A DNA stretch of 64,000 nt from Vreelandella zhuhanensis (GCF_009793355.1 NZ_WTKP01000003.1:248001-312000), one strand, 5' to 3'. Counted from the first letter of the stretch, positions 1 to 9,920 are shown. The notes: generated from the sequence alone by a model not told the origin. Made by a program: numbers and translations.

Positions 1-698
1 ATCAACATTCAGCCCCGTTAAGCGGTGAAAGCGATGCCTGGCTTGCTGACTACGCCGAAGGCTTTCTATCACTGTGCCGCGAGAGCAACAGCGTGCTGGC
101 GGGTGGAGACGTCACTAGCGGGCAGCTGACCATCGGCGTTACCGTGATGGGAGAGGTGCTCGACGGCCAGGCAATCACGCGCCGGGGAGCCAGGGCGGAT
201 GACCTGATTGCGGTTACCGGCAGTGTGGGCGGTGGCGCCGGCGGCTTGGCATTATGGCAGCGCGGCGAGCGCGATCTGAGCCACCCTTTGCTCGAACGTT
301 ATCTTTTACCGCAACCCCGCTTGGCTGCCGGGCAAGCCCTTCGCGGCCTGGCCACGGCGGGAATCGATATTTCCGATGGGCTGCTGGCGGATCTCGGTCA
401 CCTACGCCGGGCGTCCTGTGTGGGTGCCGTGCTGGCGCCGGAAAGCCTGCCTTTGGCAGCGGGTCTGGAGGACGCCCTGGGTCGAGATGCAGCGATTCAG
501 GCGGCATTAGGTGGGGGTGACGATTATGAGCTGTTGGTGACGCTGCACAGGACGCAGCTGGATGAGGCGCAACGCCGTCTGGCAGCGGTAGGGCAGACGC
601 TGACGGTGATCGGTCACTGCCGTGAAGCGCCGGGTATATCAGGCGTTGGCCGGTATGCACGTGATGGCTGGCAGCATTTTTCCGGGGAGACGCCATGA
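1..698 (+). CDS. thiL: thiamine-monophosphate kinase, C-terminal part (5' truncated by window edge)
   Basis: ThiL phosphorylates thiamine monophosphate to the active cofactor thiamine diphosphate in the cytoplasm. The reading frame is open from base 3 with no start visible, so the N-terminus lies upstream of the window. Visible are a GGDVTSG motif near the start, a glycine-rich GSVGGGAGGLAL segment, DISDGLLADLGH, and GGGDDYELL towards the end, in the order expected for the AIR-synthase-like fold of ThiL. The stop codon overlaps the pgpA start in an ATGA (695-698), so the two genes are translationally coupled. The thiL-pgpA pair is common in gammaproteobacteria, often downstream of nusB, which would be off the left edge. 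Confidence 0.93.
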   Translation, partial: QHSAPLSGESDAWLADYAEGFLSLCRESNSVLAGGDVTSGQLTIGVTVMGEVLDGQAITRRGARADDLIAVTGSVGGGAGGLALWQRGERDLSHPLLERYLLPQPRLAAGQALRGLATAGIDISDGLLADLGHLRRASCVGAVLAPESLPLAAGLEDALGRDAAIQAALGGGDDYELLVTLHRTQLDEAQRRLAAVGQTLTVIGHCREAPGISGVGRYARDGWQHFSGETP

Positions 699-1168
699 AC
701 CGTGCACCTGCAAGCGTATGGCGCCGCCCGACGCATTTCTTTGCCTTCGGCCTGGGGAGTGGCGCCGCCCCTTGGGCGCCGGGCACCTTTGGTACCTTGG
801 CTGCGATTCCATTCTATTGGCTGATGACCGATTTACCACTAGGCTGGTATTTAATGCTGTCATTTGCCGCTTTTGTGGTGGGTGTCTGGCTATGTGAGAA
901 AACGTCACGCGATCTCGGGGTTCACGATCACTCCGGGATTGTCTGGGATGAATTCGTAGGCTACTGGATCACCATGGCGGCGGTGCCGTTTTCCTGGGAG
1001 GCCGCCTTGTGGGGGTTCGTGGTGTTTCGTATTTTCGACGTCTTCAAACCCTGGCCGATTCGCTGGGCTGACCGTCGAGTGGCTGGAGGCTTCGGCATCA
1101 TGATCGATGATGTGATGGCGGGCGTTTATGCCTGGAGCACCATGCACTTGTGGTTCTGGCTGCATTGA
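695..1168 (+). CDS. pgpA: phosphatidylglycerophosphatase A
   Basis: Membrane phosphatase that removes phosphate from phosphatidylglycerophosphate to give phosphatidylglycerol. The 157-residue protein is close to the family length. The N-terminal GLGSGAAPWAPGTFGTL segment and the WDEFVGYWITM motif are diagnostic of PgpA. Several hydrophobic segments (about residues 28-45, 50-66, 85-105 and 135-155) fit an inner-membrane protein. The start overlaps the thiL stop by four bases (ATGA). No separate promoter is evident, so it is probably co-transcribed with thiL. Confidence 0.95.
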   Translation: MNRAPASVWRRPTHFFAFGLGSGAAPWAPGTFGTLAAIPFYWLMTDLPLGWYLMLSFAAFVVGVWLCEKTSRDLGVHDHSGIVWDEFVGYWITMAAVPFSWEAALWGFVVFRIFDVFKPWPIRWADRRVAGGFGIMIDDVMAGVYAWSTMHLWFWLH

Positions 1169-1229
1169 TAGCGGCCGGCTGAGCGCTCCCGAATGGTCTC
1201 TTGCCATTCGGCGTCATCCGGGAGGTAGG

Positions 1230-2483
1230 ATGCGCAAGGAACGATTGATCGTACCCGTGCTAGTGGTAGTGGCAGTGGGCTGGGTGGTGGCACAACTACT
1301 TTCCAGCCTGCTTTTCGAACGCAGCCTGCGTCAGTCGCTTGAAGATCTGGAAGCGCGGGGCGAGTGGCGCGTGAACCGCACGGAAAGCCATCAAGGGTGG
1401 TTGAGTTCGCGTGGCCGTTTGATCTTGTCGCCTCTGTTGGGACGCCCTTGGCGTCTTGAAATCACCTATAACGCTCGGCATGGTATTTTCAGCACCGATG
1501 TTCAAGGGACGGTGTTGCCACGACTCGACAGTGCGCTTCAGCAAGCGGTCGGGGAGGTTTCCGCGCCCTCGGTGCCTCGCTGGCAAGGCCGTTATCATAC
1601 CTTGAGCGGGTACAGTGAGCTGCGCCTGGCGCTGGCCCCTTTCGTGATCCAGCAAAGCGGCCGGGAACTGGATGTGCGTGGCGCTCGTTTGCGGTTGGAG
1701 GGGGTGCTGGGAGACTGGCATTTACGCGCCATGCTGGATCAATTGACCCTGACCGACGCTTCCGCCAGTTTGATGCTGGGCCCGGTGGAACTCGCCAGCC
1801 GCTACACTTATATTGAAGACGCCTACCATTTTAACCAGCGCGATCACCTGCACATCGAGTCTCTGGTATTGCAGCACCCGGATCTGCATATGCGCATCCA
1901 GCCGATTGATGTGTATAGCCACATGCACCTGGACGAGCGCGAACTACGTCTGGGTGGTGAGTTGGAACTGGGTGACGTGATATTGCCGGACGAAGCCCCC
2001 AATGTCCCTTTGCTCAATGGGCGGGTGTCGATGGAGCTTTCGCGACTGGATGCCGACGCCATTCGTCGAGTGATTGGCGAACTACGTCAGCAGGCCGCCT
2101 GGGGCGACCCTGATGTGCCCATGGGCGAGGGCCTCCTGGCCCGTCTGGAACCGCATATTCTTCAGGTGCTGAGTGACTCCCCACGCCTTGATGTCGATAC
2201 CATCGCCTTGCACAGCCCGTTACTGGGCATCAAGGTGGATGCCGACGGCGCGCTGTTTTTTGATGCCAGGGACATCCAGGCCTTGAGCCTGGAAAATCTC
2301 GGTCAGCCTGATGAGCGAGCACGCTGGCTTGAGCGCATCGATGGCGACTTTACCTGGTATGACGCCCCGGCCGTGGCGGCCTTGTGGTTGGGGCTGCCGT
2401 TGGGTACTCAGACGTTGGAATTCGATGTGGTGCGAGGAAGCTTACGGGTAAATGGTCGACCGATGCCTGATATCGGGCCTTGA
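1230..2483 (+). CDS. DUF945 / YdgA family membrane-anchored protein
   Basis: A 417-residue protein of unknown biochemical role. I place the start at ATG 1230 because GGAGGT lies just before it (1221-1226). An earlier in-frame ATG at 1128 would overlap pgpA and has no such site. Residues 5-25 form one hydrophobic segment (signal anchor), followed by a long soluble, probably periplasmic, region. The motif GWLSSRGR about 50 residues in, just after the membrane segment, is the pattern I associate with the YdgA/DUF945 family. The rest alternates short hydrophobic strands and polar turns, suggesting beta structure. It sits 61 bases after pgpA on the same strand. The family assignment is moderately secure; no function should be inferred. 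Confidence 0.75.
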   Translation: MRKERLIVPVLVVVAVGWVVAQLLSSLLFERSLRQSLEDLEARGEWRVNRTESHQGWLSSRGRLILSPLLGRPWRLEITYNARHGIFSTDVQGTVLPRLDSALQQAVGEVSAPSVPRWQGRYHTLSGYSELRLALAPFVIQQSGRELDVRGARLRLEGVLGDWHLRAMLDQLTLTDASASLMLGPVELASRYTYIEDAYHFNQRDHLHIESLVLQHPDLHMRIQPIDVYSHMHLDERELRLGGELELGDVILPDEAPNVPLLNGRVSMELSRLDADAIRRVIGELRQQAAWGDPDVPMGEGLLARLEPHILQVLSDSPRLDVDTIALHSPLLGIKVDADGALFFDARDIQALSLENLGQPDERARWLERIDGDFTWYDAPAVAALWLGLPLGTQTLEFDVVRGSLRVNGRPMPDIGP

Positions 2484-2564
2484 AGTTAGCGCCCGGTGCC
2501 CGCATTCCATGACCAAAGGCCAGACGGTATTTCACGCCGATAGGCAGGGTTCAATGGAGGGAGC

Positions 2565-5048
2565 ATGAGCGATCAGGAATTTGACAAGGATAAGGACCAG
2601 GACCAGGAGTGGCAGGACGGCACCCAGGAAGGTCTGGAAGCGTTCACCGACTCGGATGATTCCAGCAGTGGTGCCCAAGGGGAGGCGTATCGCTCCGACG
2701 GTGAGCATTCCACATCGATGGTGCCCGCCGACGAGATATTGCCTGAGCGTATTTACCTGCTTCCCATCCACAACCGACCTTTCTTCCCGGCTCAGGTACA
2801 GCCGTTGGTGATAAACCGCGAGCGCTGGGAAGAGACCATGCGCCGGGTGGGTAATACGCCGCATCACACCATCGGGGTGGCTTTTGTCGGTGAACAGGGC
2901 GTGGAGTCACTGGATCACGAGGCCTTTCCCGAGTTCGGCACGGCGGTCAAGGTGCACAAGCTCAAGGGCGACGAAGAGCAGATTCAGTTCATTGCTCAAG
3001 GTCTGAAGCGTTTTCGCATCACGCGCTGGTTATCCAAGGAACCTCCCTATCTGGTGGAGGTGAGCTATCCGCGTGAGCCGGTGGATACCGAAGAGGAAGA
3101 GACGCGTGCCTATGCCATGGCGATGATCAACGGCATCAAGGAACTGTTGCCGCTGAATCCGCTATACGGTGAAGAACTCAAGCAATATCTCAACCGTTTC
3201 AGCCCGCATCAGCCTGGGCCTCTGACTGATTTTGCCGCCGCCATTACCTCGGCCAAGGGGCATGAGCTACAGGATGTCCTGGCTACCTTGCCGGTCGCCG
3301 AACGCATGCACAAGGTGCTGCCCTTGTTGCGCAAGGAAATCGAGGTGGCTCAGTTACAGGGCGAGATCAGCGAGCAGGTCAATGCCCAGATGCAGGATCG
3401 CCAGCGGGAATTCTTCCTGCGCGAACAGCTCAAGGTCATTCAGCGTGAGCTGGGCATTTCCAAGGACGACCGTGAAAACGACGTTGATACCTTTCGTGCC
3501 CGCCTGGAAGGACTGGTGGTGCCGGAGAAGGTCCAGGGGCGTATCGACGACGAACTCCAGAAACTCCAGGTCCTTGAAACCGGGTCGCCCGAATACGGTA
3601 CCACGCGCAATTATCTCGATTGGCTGACCTCCATGCCGTGGGGGATAACCACCGATGACAAACTGGACCTGAACCAGGCGCGTGCCGTACTCGACCGTGA
3701 CCATGACGGCCTGGCGGACGTCAAGGAACGCATTATCGAGTTTCTTGCCGAGGGCACCTTCAAGGGCGCTGTGGGTGGCTCGATCATACTGCTGGTAGGC
3801 CCGCCGGGGGTGGGCAAGACCTCCGTAGGCCGCTCGATCGCCGAGGCGCTGGGGCGTCAGTTCTATCGCTTTTCGCTTGGCGGGATGCGTGACGAGGCTG
3901 AAATCAAGGGCCACCGGCGTACCTATATCGGCGCCATGCCCGGCAAGCTGGTGCAGACCTTCAAGGAAGTGAAGGTGGAAAACCCGGTCATCATGCTCGA
4001 TGAGATCGATAAACTGGGCCAGTCCTTTCAAGGCGATCCTGCCTCGGCACTTCTCGAAGTGCTCGATCCCGAGCAGAACGTGGATTTTCTCGACCACTAT
4101 CTGGATGTTCGACTGGACCTTTCCAAGGTGTTGTTCATCTGTACCGCCAATACCACGGACAGCATTCCCGGTCCGCTGATGGACCGTATGGAACAGATTC
4201 GTCTTTCCGGTTATATCGCCGAGGAAAAGCAGCTCATCGCCAAGCATTTCCTTTGGCCGAAACTGCTCAAGCGCGACAATATTCCCAAAAAGCGCATCAA
4301 CCTGACCGATGCCGCACTCAGGGAAATTATCGAGGGATATGCGCGAGAAGCCGGGGTGCGCCAACTGGAAAAACAGCTGCACCGCATCGTGCGCAAGGCG
4401 GCAGTCAAACTGCTGGAAAGCGAGCAAGGCACGATCAAGATTTCGGTCAAGAACCTTGAGGACTTCCTGGGTGCCCCCTTGTTCCGCAAGGAAAAGGTAC
4501 TCAAAGGGGAAGGGGTGATAACCGGTCTGGCATGGACCGCCATGGGCGGGGCGACGCTGGCCATCGAGGCGGGCAAGGTACATACCCTGGACCGTGGCTT
4601 CAAGCTTACCGGGCAGCTGGGTGATGTCATGCAGGAATCGGCCAACATCGCCTACAGCTATGCCTTGGGCCACTTGAACGAATACGACGCGGAACCGGCA
4701 TTCTTCGATACCGCCTTTGTGCACATGCACATACCCGAAGGGGCGACCCCCAAGGACGGCCCTTCGGCAGGGGTCACCATGACCACGGCGCTACTCTCCC
4801 TGGCCAAGCACCAGGCGGTAAACCGACCGCTTGCGATGACCGGTGAGCTGACATTGACCGGTCAGGTGCTGCCGGTAGGCGGTATTCGCGAGAAAATCAT
4901 CGCCGCCCGGCGCAGCGACATCTTCGAGGTGATTCTGCCGGATGCCAATCGCCGCGATTATCACGAATTACCGGACTATCTCAAGGAAGGAATGACGGTG
5001 CACTTTGCCGATCGCTACCCTGACGTGGCCAAGGTGGTGTTTGGCTAA
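2565..5048 (+). CDS. lon: ATP-dependent protease Lon (LonA type)
   Basis: Cytoplasmic AAA+ serine protease that degrades misfolded and regulatory proteins. The order is N-terminal substrate domain (about residues 55-270), coiled coil (about 280-320), AAA+ module with Walker A GPPGVGKT at 412-419 and Walker B VIMLDEIDKL around 475, then the protease domain with catalytic Ser734 in KDGPSAG and the partner Lys in GGIREK about 43 residues later. At 827 residues it is longer than the E. coli protein (784). The excess is a strongly acidic, Asp/Glu/Gln-rich N-terminal tail of about 45 residues. GGAGG precedes the ATG. It is not beside clpX or hupB, where the housekeeping lon usually lies, so it may be a second Lon copy (inference). 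Confidence 0.96.
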   Translation: MSDQEFDKDKDQDQEWQDGTQEGLEAFTDSDDSSSGAQGEAYRSDGEHSTSMVPADEILPERIYLLPIHNRPFFPAQVQPLVINRERWEETMRRVGNTPHHTIGVAFVGEQGVESLDHEAFPEFGTAVKVHKLKGDEEQIQFIAQGLKRFRITRWLSKEPPYLVEVSYPREPVDTEEEETRAYAMAMINGIKELLPLNPLYGEELKQYLNRFSPHQPGPLTDFAAAITSAKGHELQDVLATLPVAERMHKVLPLLRKEIEVAQLQGEISEQVNAQMQDRQREFFLREQLKVIQRELGISKDDRENDVDTFRARLEGLVVPEKVQGRIDDELQKLQVLETGSPEYGTTRNYLDWLTSMPWGITTDDKLDLNQARAVLDRDHDGLADVKERIIEFLAEGTFKGAVGGSIILLVGPPGVGKTSVGRSIAEALGRQFYRFSLGGMRDEAEIKGHRRTYIGAMPGKLVQTFKEVKVENPVIMLDEIDKLGQSFQGDPASALLEVLDPEQNVDFLDHYLDVRLDLSKVLFICTANTTDSIPGPLMDRMEQIRLSGYIAEEKQLIAKHFLWPKLLKRDNIPKKRINLTDAALREIIEGYAREAGVRQLEKQLHRIVRKAAVKLLESEQGTIKISVKNLEDFLGAPLFRKEKVLKGEGVITGLAWTAMGGATLAIEAGKVHTLDRGFKLTGQLGDVMQESANIAYSYALGHLNEYDAEPAFFDTAFVHMHIPEGATPKDGPSAGVTMTTALLSLAKHQAVNRPLAMTGELTLTGQVLPVGGIREKIIAARRSDIFEVILPDANRRDYHELPDYLKEGMTVHFADRYPDVAKVVFG

Positions 5049-5052
5049 TAAG

Positions 5053-5075
5053 GCGGCGCTCTAGCTTGGCGCCGC
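5053..5075 (+). terminator. GC-rich hairpin after lon
   Basis: GCGGCGC pairs with GCGCCGC shortly after the lon stop. It has no following T-run, so it may be a weak or factor-assisted terminator or only an mRNA 3' structure. Confidence 0.35.
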
Positions 5076-5167
5076 GGGGCATGCCAAAATCCTCGGCTGA
5101 CTCCAACCACCCGCTGTCGGCCTTGCTCCTGTGCCGGGCAGCGGGTCGATAATCGCTAGAGGACACC

Positions 5168-7012
5168 ATGCCTGAGTATCGCTCTCGTACTACCACCGCC
5201 GGTCGCAATATGGCCGGCGCCCGCGCCTTATGGCGTGCCACCGGCATGAAGGACGACGATTTCCAGAAGCCGATCATCGCCGTGGCCAATTCCTTCACTC
5301 AGTTCGTGCCCGGCCACGTTCATTTGAAGGACATGGGCCAACTGGTGGCGCGAGAGATCGAGAAAGCCGGCGGAGTGGCCAAGGAATTCAATACCATCGC
5401 CGTGGACGACGGCATTGCCATGGGCCACGACGGCATGCTGTATTCCCTGCCCAGCCGTGACCTGATCGCCGACTCCGTGGAATACATGTGCAACGCCCAC
5501 TGTGCCGATGCGCTGGTGTGTATTTCCAACTGCGACAAGATCACCCCGGGAATGCTGATGGCCGCCATGCGCCTGAACATTCCGGTGATTTTCGTTTCCG
5601 GCGGGCCGATGGAAGCGGGCAAGACCAAGTTGCTCGATCACGGCTTGGATCTGGTGGATGCCATGGTGATGGCCGCCGATGACAGCGTGGATGATGAAAC
5701 CCTGGCGGAAATTGAACGCAGCGCCTGCCCTACCTGTGGCAGCTGCTCGGGCATGTTTACCGCCAACTCGATGAATTGCTTGATGGAGGCGTTGGGTCTG
5801 GCGCTGCCGGGTAACGGTACCGTGGTGGCCACGCATTCGGATCGTCGCCGTCTGTTCGAGAATGCCGGCCACCGCATTGTGGAATTGGCTCGGCGCTATT
5901 ACGAAGGCGAAGAAGCGCATCTATTGCCCCGTGCCATCGGCTCTCTAGCAGCCTTCAAGAATGCCATGACCCTGGATATCGCCATGGGCGGCTCGACTAA
6001 TACCATTCTGCATCTGCTGGCCGCGGCGCAGGAGGCTGAAATCGATTTCACCATGACCGATATCGATCGGCTTTCCCGCGAAGTGCCGCAGCTGTGCAAG
6101 GTCGCTCCCAATACGCAGAAATACCATATCGAGGACGTGCATCGTGCCGGGGGAATCATGGCGATTCTGGGCGAGCTTGACCGCGCCGGCGTGCTGGATA
6201 CCTCGGTGCCTACCGTTTACGGAGACAGCCTGAAAGTCGCCCTGGATGAATGGGACATCATGCGCAATCCAAGCCCGGAAGTGGTGGAGTTCTATCGCGC
6301 CGGCCCTGGTGGCGTGCCCACTCAAGTGGCGTTTTCCCAGAGCGCGCGCTGGCCGAGCCTGGACGGTGACCGTGCCACCGGCTGTATTCGCGATCTGGAG
6401 CATTCTTTCTCGCGCGAAGGCGGGCTGGCGGTACTTTACGGCAATATTGCCCTTGACGGCTGCGTGGTGAAAACCGCCGGTGTCGATGAGTCGATACTGG
6501 TCTTTGAAGGTCCGGCGCATGTCGTCGAATCCCAGGACCAGGCGGTGGAACACGTTTTGAACGATAAGGTGAAAGCCGGCGATGTGGTGGTGATTCGCTA
6601 TGAAGGCCCCAAAGGCGGCCCGGGCATGCAGGAAATGCTCTACCCGACGTCGTACCTGAAATCCAAGGGGTTGGGTAAGGCCTGTGCCTTGCTTACCGAT
6701 GGGCGCTTTTCGGGGGGCACCTCGGGGCTTTCCATCGGTCATGTGTCGCCGGAGGCGGGTGCGGGCGGTGCTATCGGTTTGGTGGAGCAGGGCGATTTGA
6801 TTCGCATCGACATTCCCAATCGCACTATCAATGTCAAACTGAGCGACGCTGAATTGGGCGCCCGGCGTGAGGCCATGAACGCACGCGGCAAGGACGCCTG
6901 GAAGCCCAGCATTCAGCGCCTGCGCAAGGTGACTCCCGCGCTCAAGGCCTATGCGCTGCTTGCCACATCCGCCGACAAGGGTGCGGTACGTGATCTTTCC
7001 AAGCTGGATTGA
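5168..7012 (+). CDS. ilvD: dihydroxy-acid dehydratase
   Basis: IlvD dehydrates 2,3-dihydroxy-isovalerate and 2,3-dihydroxy-3-methylvalerate to the 2-oxo acids that precede valine, leucine and isoleucine. The 614-residue protein matches family length (about 616). Iron-sulfur cluster and active-site motifs are present: NCDKITPGM with Cys122, [11 protein letters not shown] with Cys193, and the C-terminal [16 protein letters not shown] loop. An AGAGGACACC run precedes the ATG. It is a single gene with no other ilv gene beside it, about 120 bases after lon and convergent with nudE. Confidence 0.97.
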   Translation: MPEYRSRTTTAGRNMAGARALWRATGMKDDDFQKPIIAVANSFTQFVPGHVHLKDMGQLVAREIEKAGGVAKEFNTIAVDDGIAMGHDGMLYSLPSRDLIADSVEYMCNAHCADALVCISNCDKITPGMLMAAMRLNIPVIFVSGGPMEAGKTKLLDHGLDLVDAMVMAADDSVDDETLAEIERSACPTCGSCSGMFTANSMNCLMEALGLALPGNGTVVATHSDRRRLFENAGHRIVELARRYYEGEEAHLLPRAIGSLAAFKNAMTLDIAMGGSTNTILHLLAAAQEAEIDFTMTDIDRLSREVPQLCKVAPNTQKYHIEDVHRAGGIMAILGELDRAGVLDTSVPTVYGDSLKVALDEWDIMRNPSPEVVEFYRAGPGGVPTQVAFSQSARWPSLDGDRATGCIRDLEHSFSREGGLAVLYGNIALDGCVVKTAGVDESILVFEGPAHVVESQDQAVEHVLNDKVKAGDVVVIRYEGPKGGPGMQEMLYPTSYLKSKGLGKACALLTDGRFSGGTSGLSIGHVSPEAGAGGAIGLVEQGDLIRIDIPNRTINVKLSDAELGARREAMNARGKDAWKPSIQRLRKVTPALKAYALLATSADKGAVRDLSKLD

Positions 7013-7069
7013 GCTGGTCGTAGGCTGTAAAAGCCATACCCAAAACCAAGAACTCGCCCGGTAAACCGA

Positions 7070-7115
7070 CCTCCCACCACAAAGCCGGGCTGACAGGGTT
7101 TTGACTGGTGGGAGG
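7070..7115. repeat. 10-bp inverted repeat between convergent ilvD and nudE
   Basis: CCTCCCACCA (7070-7079) is exactly complementary to TGGTGGGAGG (7106-7115), with a 26-base loop. It sits in the only gap between two convergent genes and could act as a bidirectional 3' structure, although neither side has a long T-run. Confidence 0.5.
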
Positions 7116-7142
7116 GCGATTCATCGTGCGAGGGTGTGGATA

Positions 7143-7733
7143 TCAAAGCAGCTTGGGTGTTTCTGCGTTATCGGCGCGCAATTTGTCGCGGGCGATATAC
7201 AGGGCGGCGATGGCGCGGGCTTCATGAAAATCTTCTCGCAGCAGCAGGGCGGGAAGCTCATCGAGCGCGTGGGTTTCCACAATCAAGGGTTCAGGCTCAT
7301 CGCCGGGCAGGCGCTTGGGGTACAGGTCGGTGGCCAGCATGACCTGCATGCGATGGCTCATGTAGTTGGGGGCCAGCGAAAACTCCACCAGCGGCTCGAT
7401 GCAGCGGGCACCGAAGCCGCACTCTTCCATCAGTTCGCGGTTGGCGGCGGTCACCACGTCTTCCCCGGGGTCGACCAGGCCCTTGGGCAGGGTCAGCACA
7501 TAGTCTTCGAAGCCTGCGGCGTACTCGCGAATCAACAACACATGCTCGGGGTCGGGCATGGCCACGATCATCACCGCGCCATGCCCGGAGCCGGTCAGGC
7601 GTTCGAACTGCCGTTCCTCGCCATTGGAAAAACGTAACTCGAGCGACTCGACATGAAACAGGCGGCTGCGGGCCACGCTGGTACGCTTGAGAATGTGGGG
7701 TTTCTGCAAATAGGTGGGGGCGGACTCGGACAT
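7143..7733 (-). CDS. nudE: ADP compounds hydrolase, Nudix family
   Basis: NudE hydrolyses ADP-ribose, NADH and related ADP compounds. The Nudix box runs from GLVDPGED to RELMEECGFG and carries the expected G-x5-E-x7-RE-x2-EE-x-G pattern. A further feature is the hydrophobic MIVAMPDPEHVLLIREYAAG strand region before it. I chose ATG 7733 (MSESAPTYL) over the in-frame ATG at 7745 because GGAGG lies directly in front of the downstream codon. This gives 196 residues, near the family length. It is transcribed divergently from yrfG with a 73-base gap; the nudE/yrfG/hslR/hslO/pckA cluster is conserved in gammaproteobacteria. Confidence 0.93.
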   Translation of the reverse strand: MSESAPTYLQKPHILKRTSVARSRLFHVESLELRFSNGEERQFERLTGSGHGAVMIVAMPDPEHVLLIREYAAGFEDYVLTLPKGLVDPGEDVVTAANRELMEECGFGARCIEPLVEFSLAPNYMSHRMQVMLATDLYPKRLPGDEPEPLIVETHALDELPALLLREDFHEARAIAALYIARDKLRADNAETPKLL

Positions 7734-7767
7734 GCTGGCCTCCATGGCTGGCGGTAGGTGGTTGCGC

Positions 7768-7773
7768 TACAAT
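7768..7773 (+). promoter_or_regulatory. possible -10 element for yrfG
   Basis: TACAAT lies 33 bases before the yrfG ATG in the nudE/yrfG divergent gap. I see no good -35 at the usual distance, so this is a weak call. Confidence 0.3.
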
Positions 7774-7806
7774 AGCATGCTTATTAACGCCACGACCGGA
7801 GCCGCA

Positions 7807-8472
7807 ATGATCGATTGGCGCGCTATTGATACCGTCCTGCTGGACATGGACGGCACCTTGCTGGATCTGCATTTCGATAGCCATTTCTGGCTCGACCATC
7901 TGCCCCGACGTTATGCCGAACTGCACCGTCTGGATGAAGCTACCCAAGAGACGTTGCGTGCGCGAATCATCCGCGAGCAGGGTACGCTCAACTGGTACAG
8001 TCTGGCGTACTGGAGTCGGGAACTCGGGGTGGATATCGTCGCCCTCAAACGCGAAATCCAACACTTGATTGGTCTGCGCGGCGATGCTCTGGACTTTCTC
8101 CAATGGCTTAAACAAGCTCACCCTCGCGTGGTGCTGGCAACCAATGCCGATCGTGAAAGTCTGGCGCTCAAGCTGCCATTGACAGGCATCGAACAATATC
8201 TGGATGCGATTGTCTCATCGGCCGACCTCGGCGTGCCCAAGGAAGCTCAGGAATTCTGGTTTGCCTTGCAGGACGTCGAACCGTTCGATCCCGAACGCAC
8301 CTTGTTCATCGATGATAATGCCGCCGTACTGGAAAGTGCTCGTGAGTTCGGGATTCGTTATTTGATGGGTATCAAGCAGCCTGATAGCCGCAAGCCTGAG
8401 AAGGAATTGGAAGAATTCATTGCGCTGGATCGTTTCGCGCGTTTGCTACCCTCGGAATTACCCTACCCCTAA
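7807..8472 (+). CDS. yrfG: HAD-family GMP/IMP nucleotidase
   Basis: Cytoplasmic HAD phosphatase related to E. coli YrfG, which dephosphorylates purine mononucleotides. The protein is 221 residues against 222 in E. coli. Motif I is DMDGTLLD with nucleophile Asp13 and Asp15, motif II is in VVLATNAD, a lysine lies in VPKEAQEFW, and motif IV is FIDDNAAVL. The ATG at 7807 has GGAG nine bases upstream; an earlier in-frame ATG at 7714 would run into nudE on the other strand. hslR follows after 11 bases, so the two are probably co-transcribed. Confidence 0.92.
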   Translation: MIDWRAIDTVLLDMDGTLLDLHFDSHFWLDHLPRRYAELHRLDEATQETLRARIIREQGTLNWYSLAYWSRELGVDIVALKREIQHLIGLRGDALDFLQWLKQAHPRVVLATNADRESLALKLPLTGIEQYLDAIVSSADLGVPKEAQEFWFALQDVEPFDPERTLFIDDNAAVLESAREFGIRYLMGIKQPDSRKPEKELEEFIALDRFARLLPSELPYP

Positions 8473-8483
8473 GGAGAGAGCGG

Positions 8484-8876
8484 ATGAGCGACACTGTACG
8501 CCTGGATAAATGGCTATGGGCGGCGCGTTTTTTCAAGACTCGCCAATTGGCAAAGAAGGCCATAGAAGGCGGCAAGATTCACTACAACGGCGGGCGCTCG
8601 AAAACCAGCAAGATCGTTGAGCAGGGGGCATTGATTCGCGTGCCCCAAGGTTGGGATATTCTCGAAGTGGAAGTGCTTGCGGTGTCCGACCAGCGCCGGG
8701 GGGCACCGGAAGCCCGCAAGCTTTATGAAGAAACCCCCGAGAGCCGTGAGCGCCGTGAACGTGAAGCCGAAGCGCGCCGGCTGACCAACGAAGTCATGCA
8801 GCATCCTCTGAAACGCCCGGACAAGAAACAGCGCCGCGACATCCAACGGTTTCAACGCCATCAGGGCGATGAATGA
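8484..8876 (+). CDS. hslR: ribosome-associated heat-shock protein Hsp15 (S4 domain)
   Basis: Hsp15 binds free 50S subunits that carry a nascent chain and helps recycle them. The 130-residue protein begins with an S4 RNA-binding domain (VRLDKWLWAARFFKTRQLAKKAI, read in two halves around residues 5-27) with the typical basic face. It ends in a charged Arg/Glu-rich tail (about residues 85-130). AAGGAGAGA precedes the ATG. It lies between yrfG and hslO, the classical Hsp15-Hsp33 pairing. Confidence 0.95.
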   Translation: MSDTVRLDKWLWAARFFKTRQLAKKAIEGGKIHYNGGRSKTSKIVEQGALIRVPQGWDILEVEVLAVSDQRRGAPEARKLYEETPESRERREREAEARRLTNEVMQHPLKRPDKKQRRDIQRFQRHQGDE

Positions 8877-8907
8877 ACCGAATTGTGAGTTCTGAATTGA
8901 GAGTGAT

Positions 8908-9783
8908 ATGACCGACCAGATACAACGATTCCTGTTTGACCAGACCAACGTGCGCGGTGAAATCGTCACCCTGGAGAGCGCCTATCAGGAAGTGCTCGAT
9001 CGCCATCAATACCCAGCGGCGGTCAATGCGCTGTTGGGTGAATTGCTGGCAGCCGTGGCGCTTTTGACCGATACCGTCAAACTCGACGGTACCCTGAGCA
9101 TCGAAGTGCGCGGCCAGGGAGTGCTTTCCTTGTTGATGGCCGAGTCCAACCCCGGCGGTGAGTTGCGCGCGATTGCTCGGGTTTCTGAAGACGCCAGCTT
9201 GCCGGCAGAGCATGCCGAATTCCGCGAGTTGGTGGGCAATGGACAGATCGTGATCACTCTGGATCCACGCGAGGGCAATCGCTATCAAGGCATCGTAGCG
9301 CTGGATCATCCCAGCTTGGCGGGCTGCCTGGAAGCGTATTTCTCCCAATCCGAACAGCTGCCCACTCGCCTGTGGCTAGCGGCGGATGGCAAGCGGGCCG
9401 GGGGACTTTTGCTGCAACGCCTGCCGCAGCAGGCGCAGAATCAGGATGTGGATGCCTGGGAGCGTAGCGTTGTGTTGGGCGATACCGTCACGGCCGAGGA
9501 ATTGTTGGGTCTTGAGCAGCGCGAGGTGCTGTATCGGCTGTATCACGAGGAAACCGTGCGAGTGTTCGAGCCCAAGGCGCTGCGTTTTGGATGCACCTGT
9601 TCGCGTGAGCGTATGGGGGCTGGGCTATTGACGCTGGGAGCAGGTGAGTTGCGCGATATATTGGAAGAACAGGGTGCCATCGACACCCAGTGCCACTTCT
9701 GTCACTCGCGCTATCACTACACGGCGGCCGAAATTGAAACAATGTTGGATAATCCTGACGCGCCATCACCCGTGATTCACTGA
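8908..9783 (+). CDS. hslO: redox-regulated chaperone Hsp33
   Basis: Hsp33 is a cytoplasmic holdase activated by oxidation of a zinc-bound cysteine cluster. The 291-residue protein has the N-terminal core ([11 protein letters not shown], then the [10 protein letters not shown] helix) and, in the last 60 residues, the zinc ligands CTC in [10 protein letters not shown] and CHFC in [11 protein letters not shown]. The four Cys are in the expected CXC...CXXC order. It follows hslR by 31 bases; a plausible weak ribosome site (GAGAGTG) precedes the ATG. Confidence 0.96.
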   Translation: MTDQIQRFLFDQTNVRGEIVTLESAYQEVLDRHQYPAAVNALLGELLAAVALLTDTVKLDGTLSIEVRGQGVLSLLMAESNPGGELRAIARVSEDASLPAEHAEFRELVGNGQIVITLDPREGNRYQGIVALDHPSLAGCLEAYFSQSEQLPTRLWLAADGKRAGGLLLQRLPQQAQNQDVDAWERSVVLGDTVTAEELLGLEQREVLYRLYHEETVRVFEPKALRFGCTCSRERMGAGLLTLGAGELRDILEEQGAIDTQCHFCHSRYHYTAAEIETMLDNPDAPSPVIH

Positions 9784-9920
9784 TTATGTAGTCGCGATTC
9801 TGGAAGTGGCTGCCGATGCCGCGAAAGCAAAACGTCACACCGTTCAGGCCTGTCAGCTCCCCAAGCAAATGAGCGTTTTAATTTCAACGCGGCAGCAGCA
9901 CAGCATATGGTGGTTCTGTC

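Noticed and set aside
3354..4730. 458-codon open frame opposite lon
   Set aside because: Antisense shadow of a clearly recognised lon gene; no family features.
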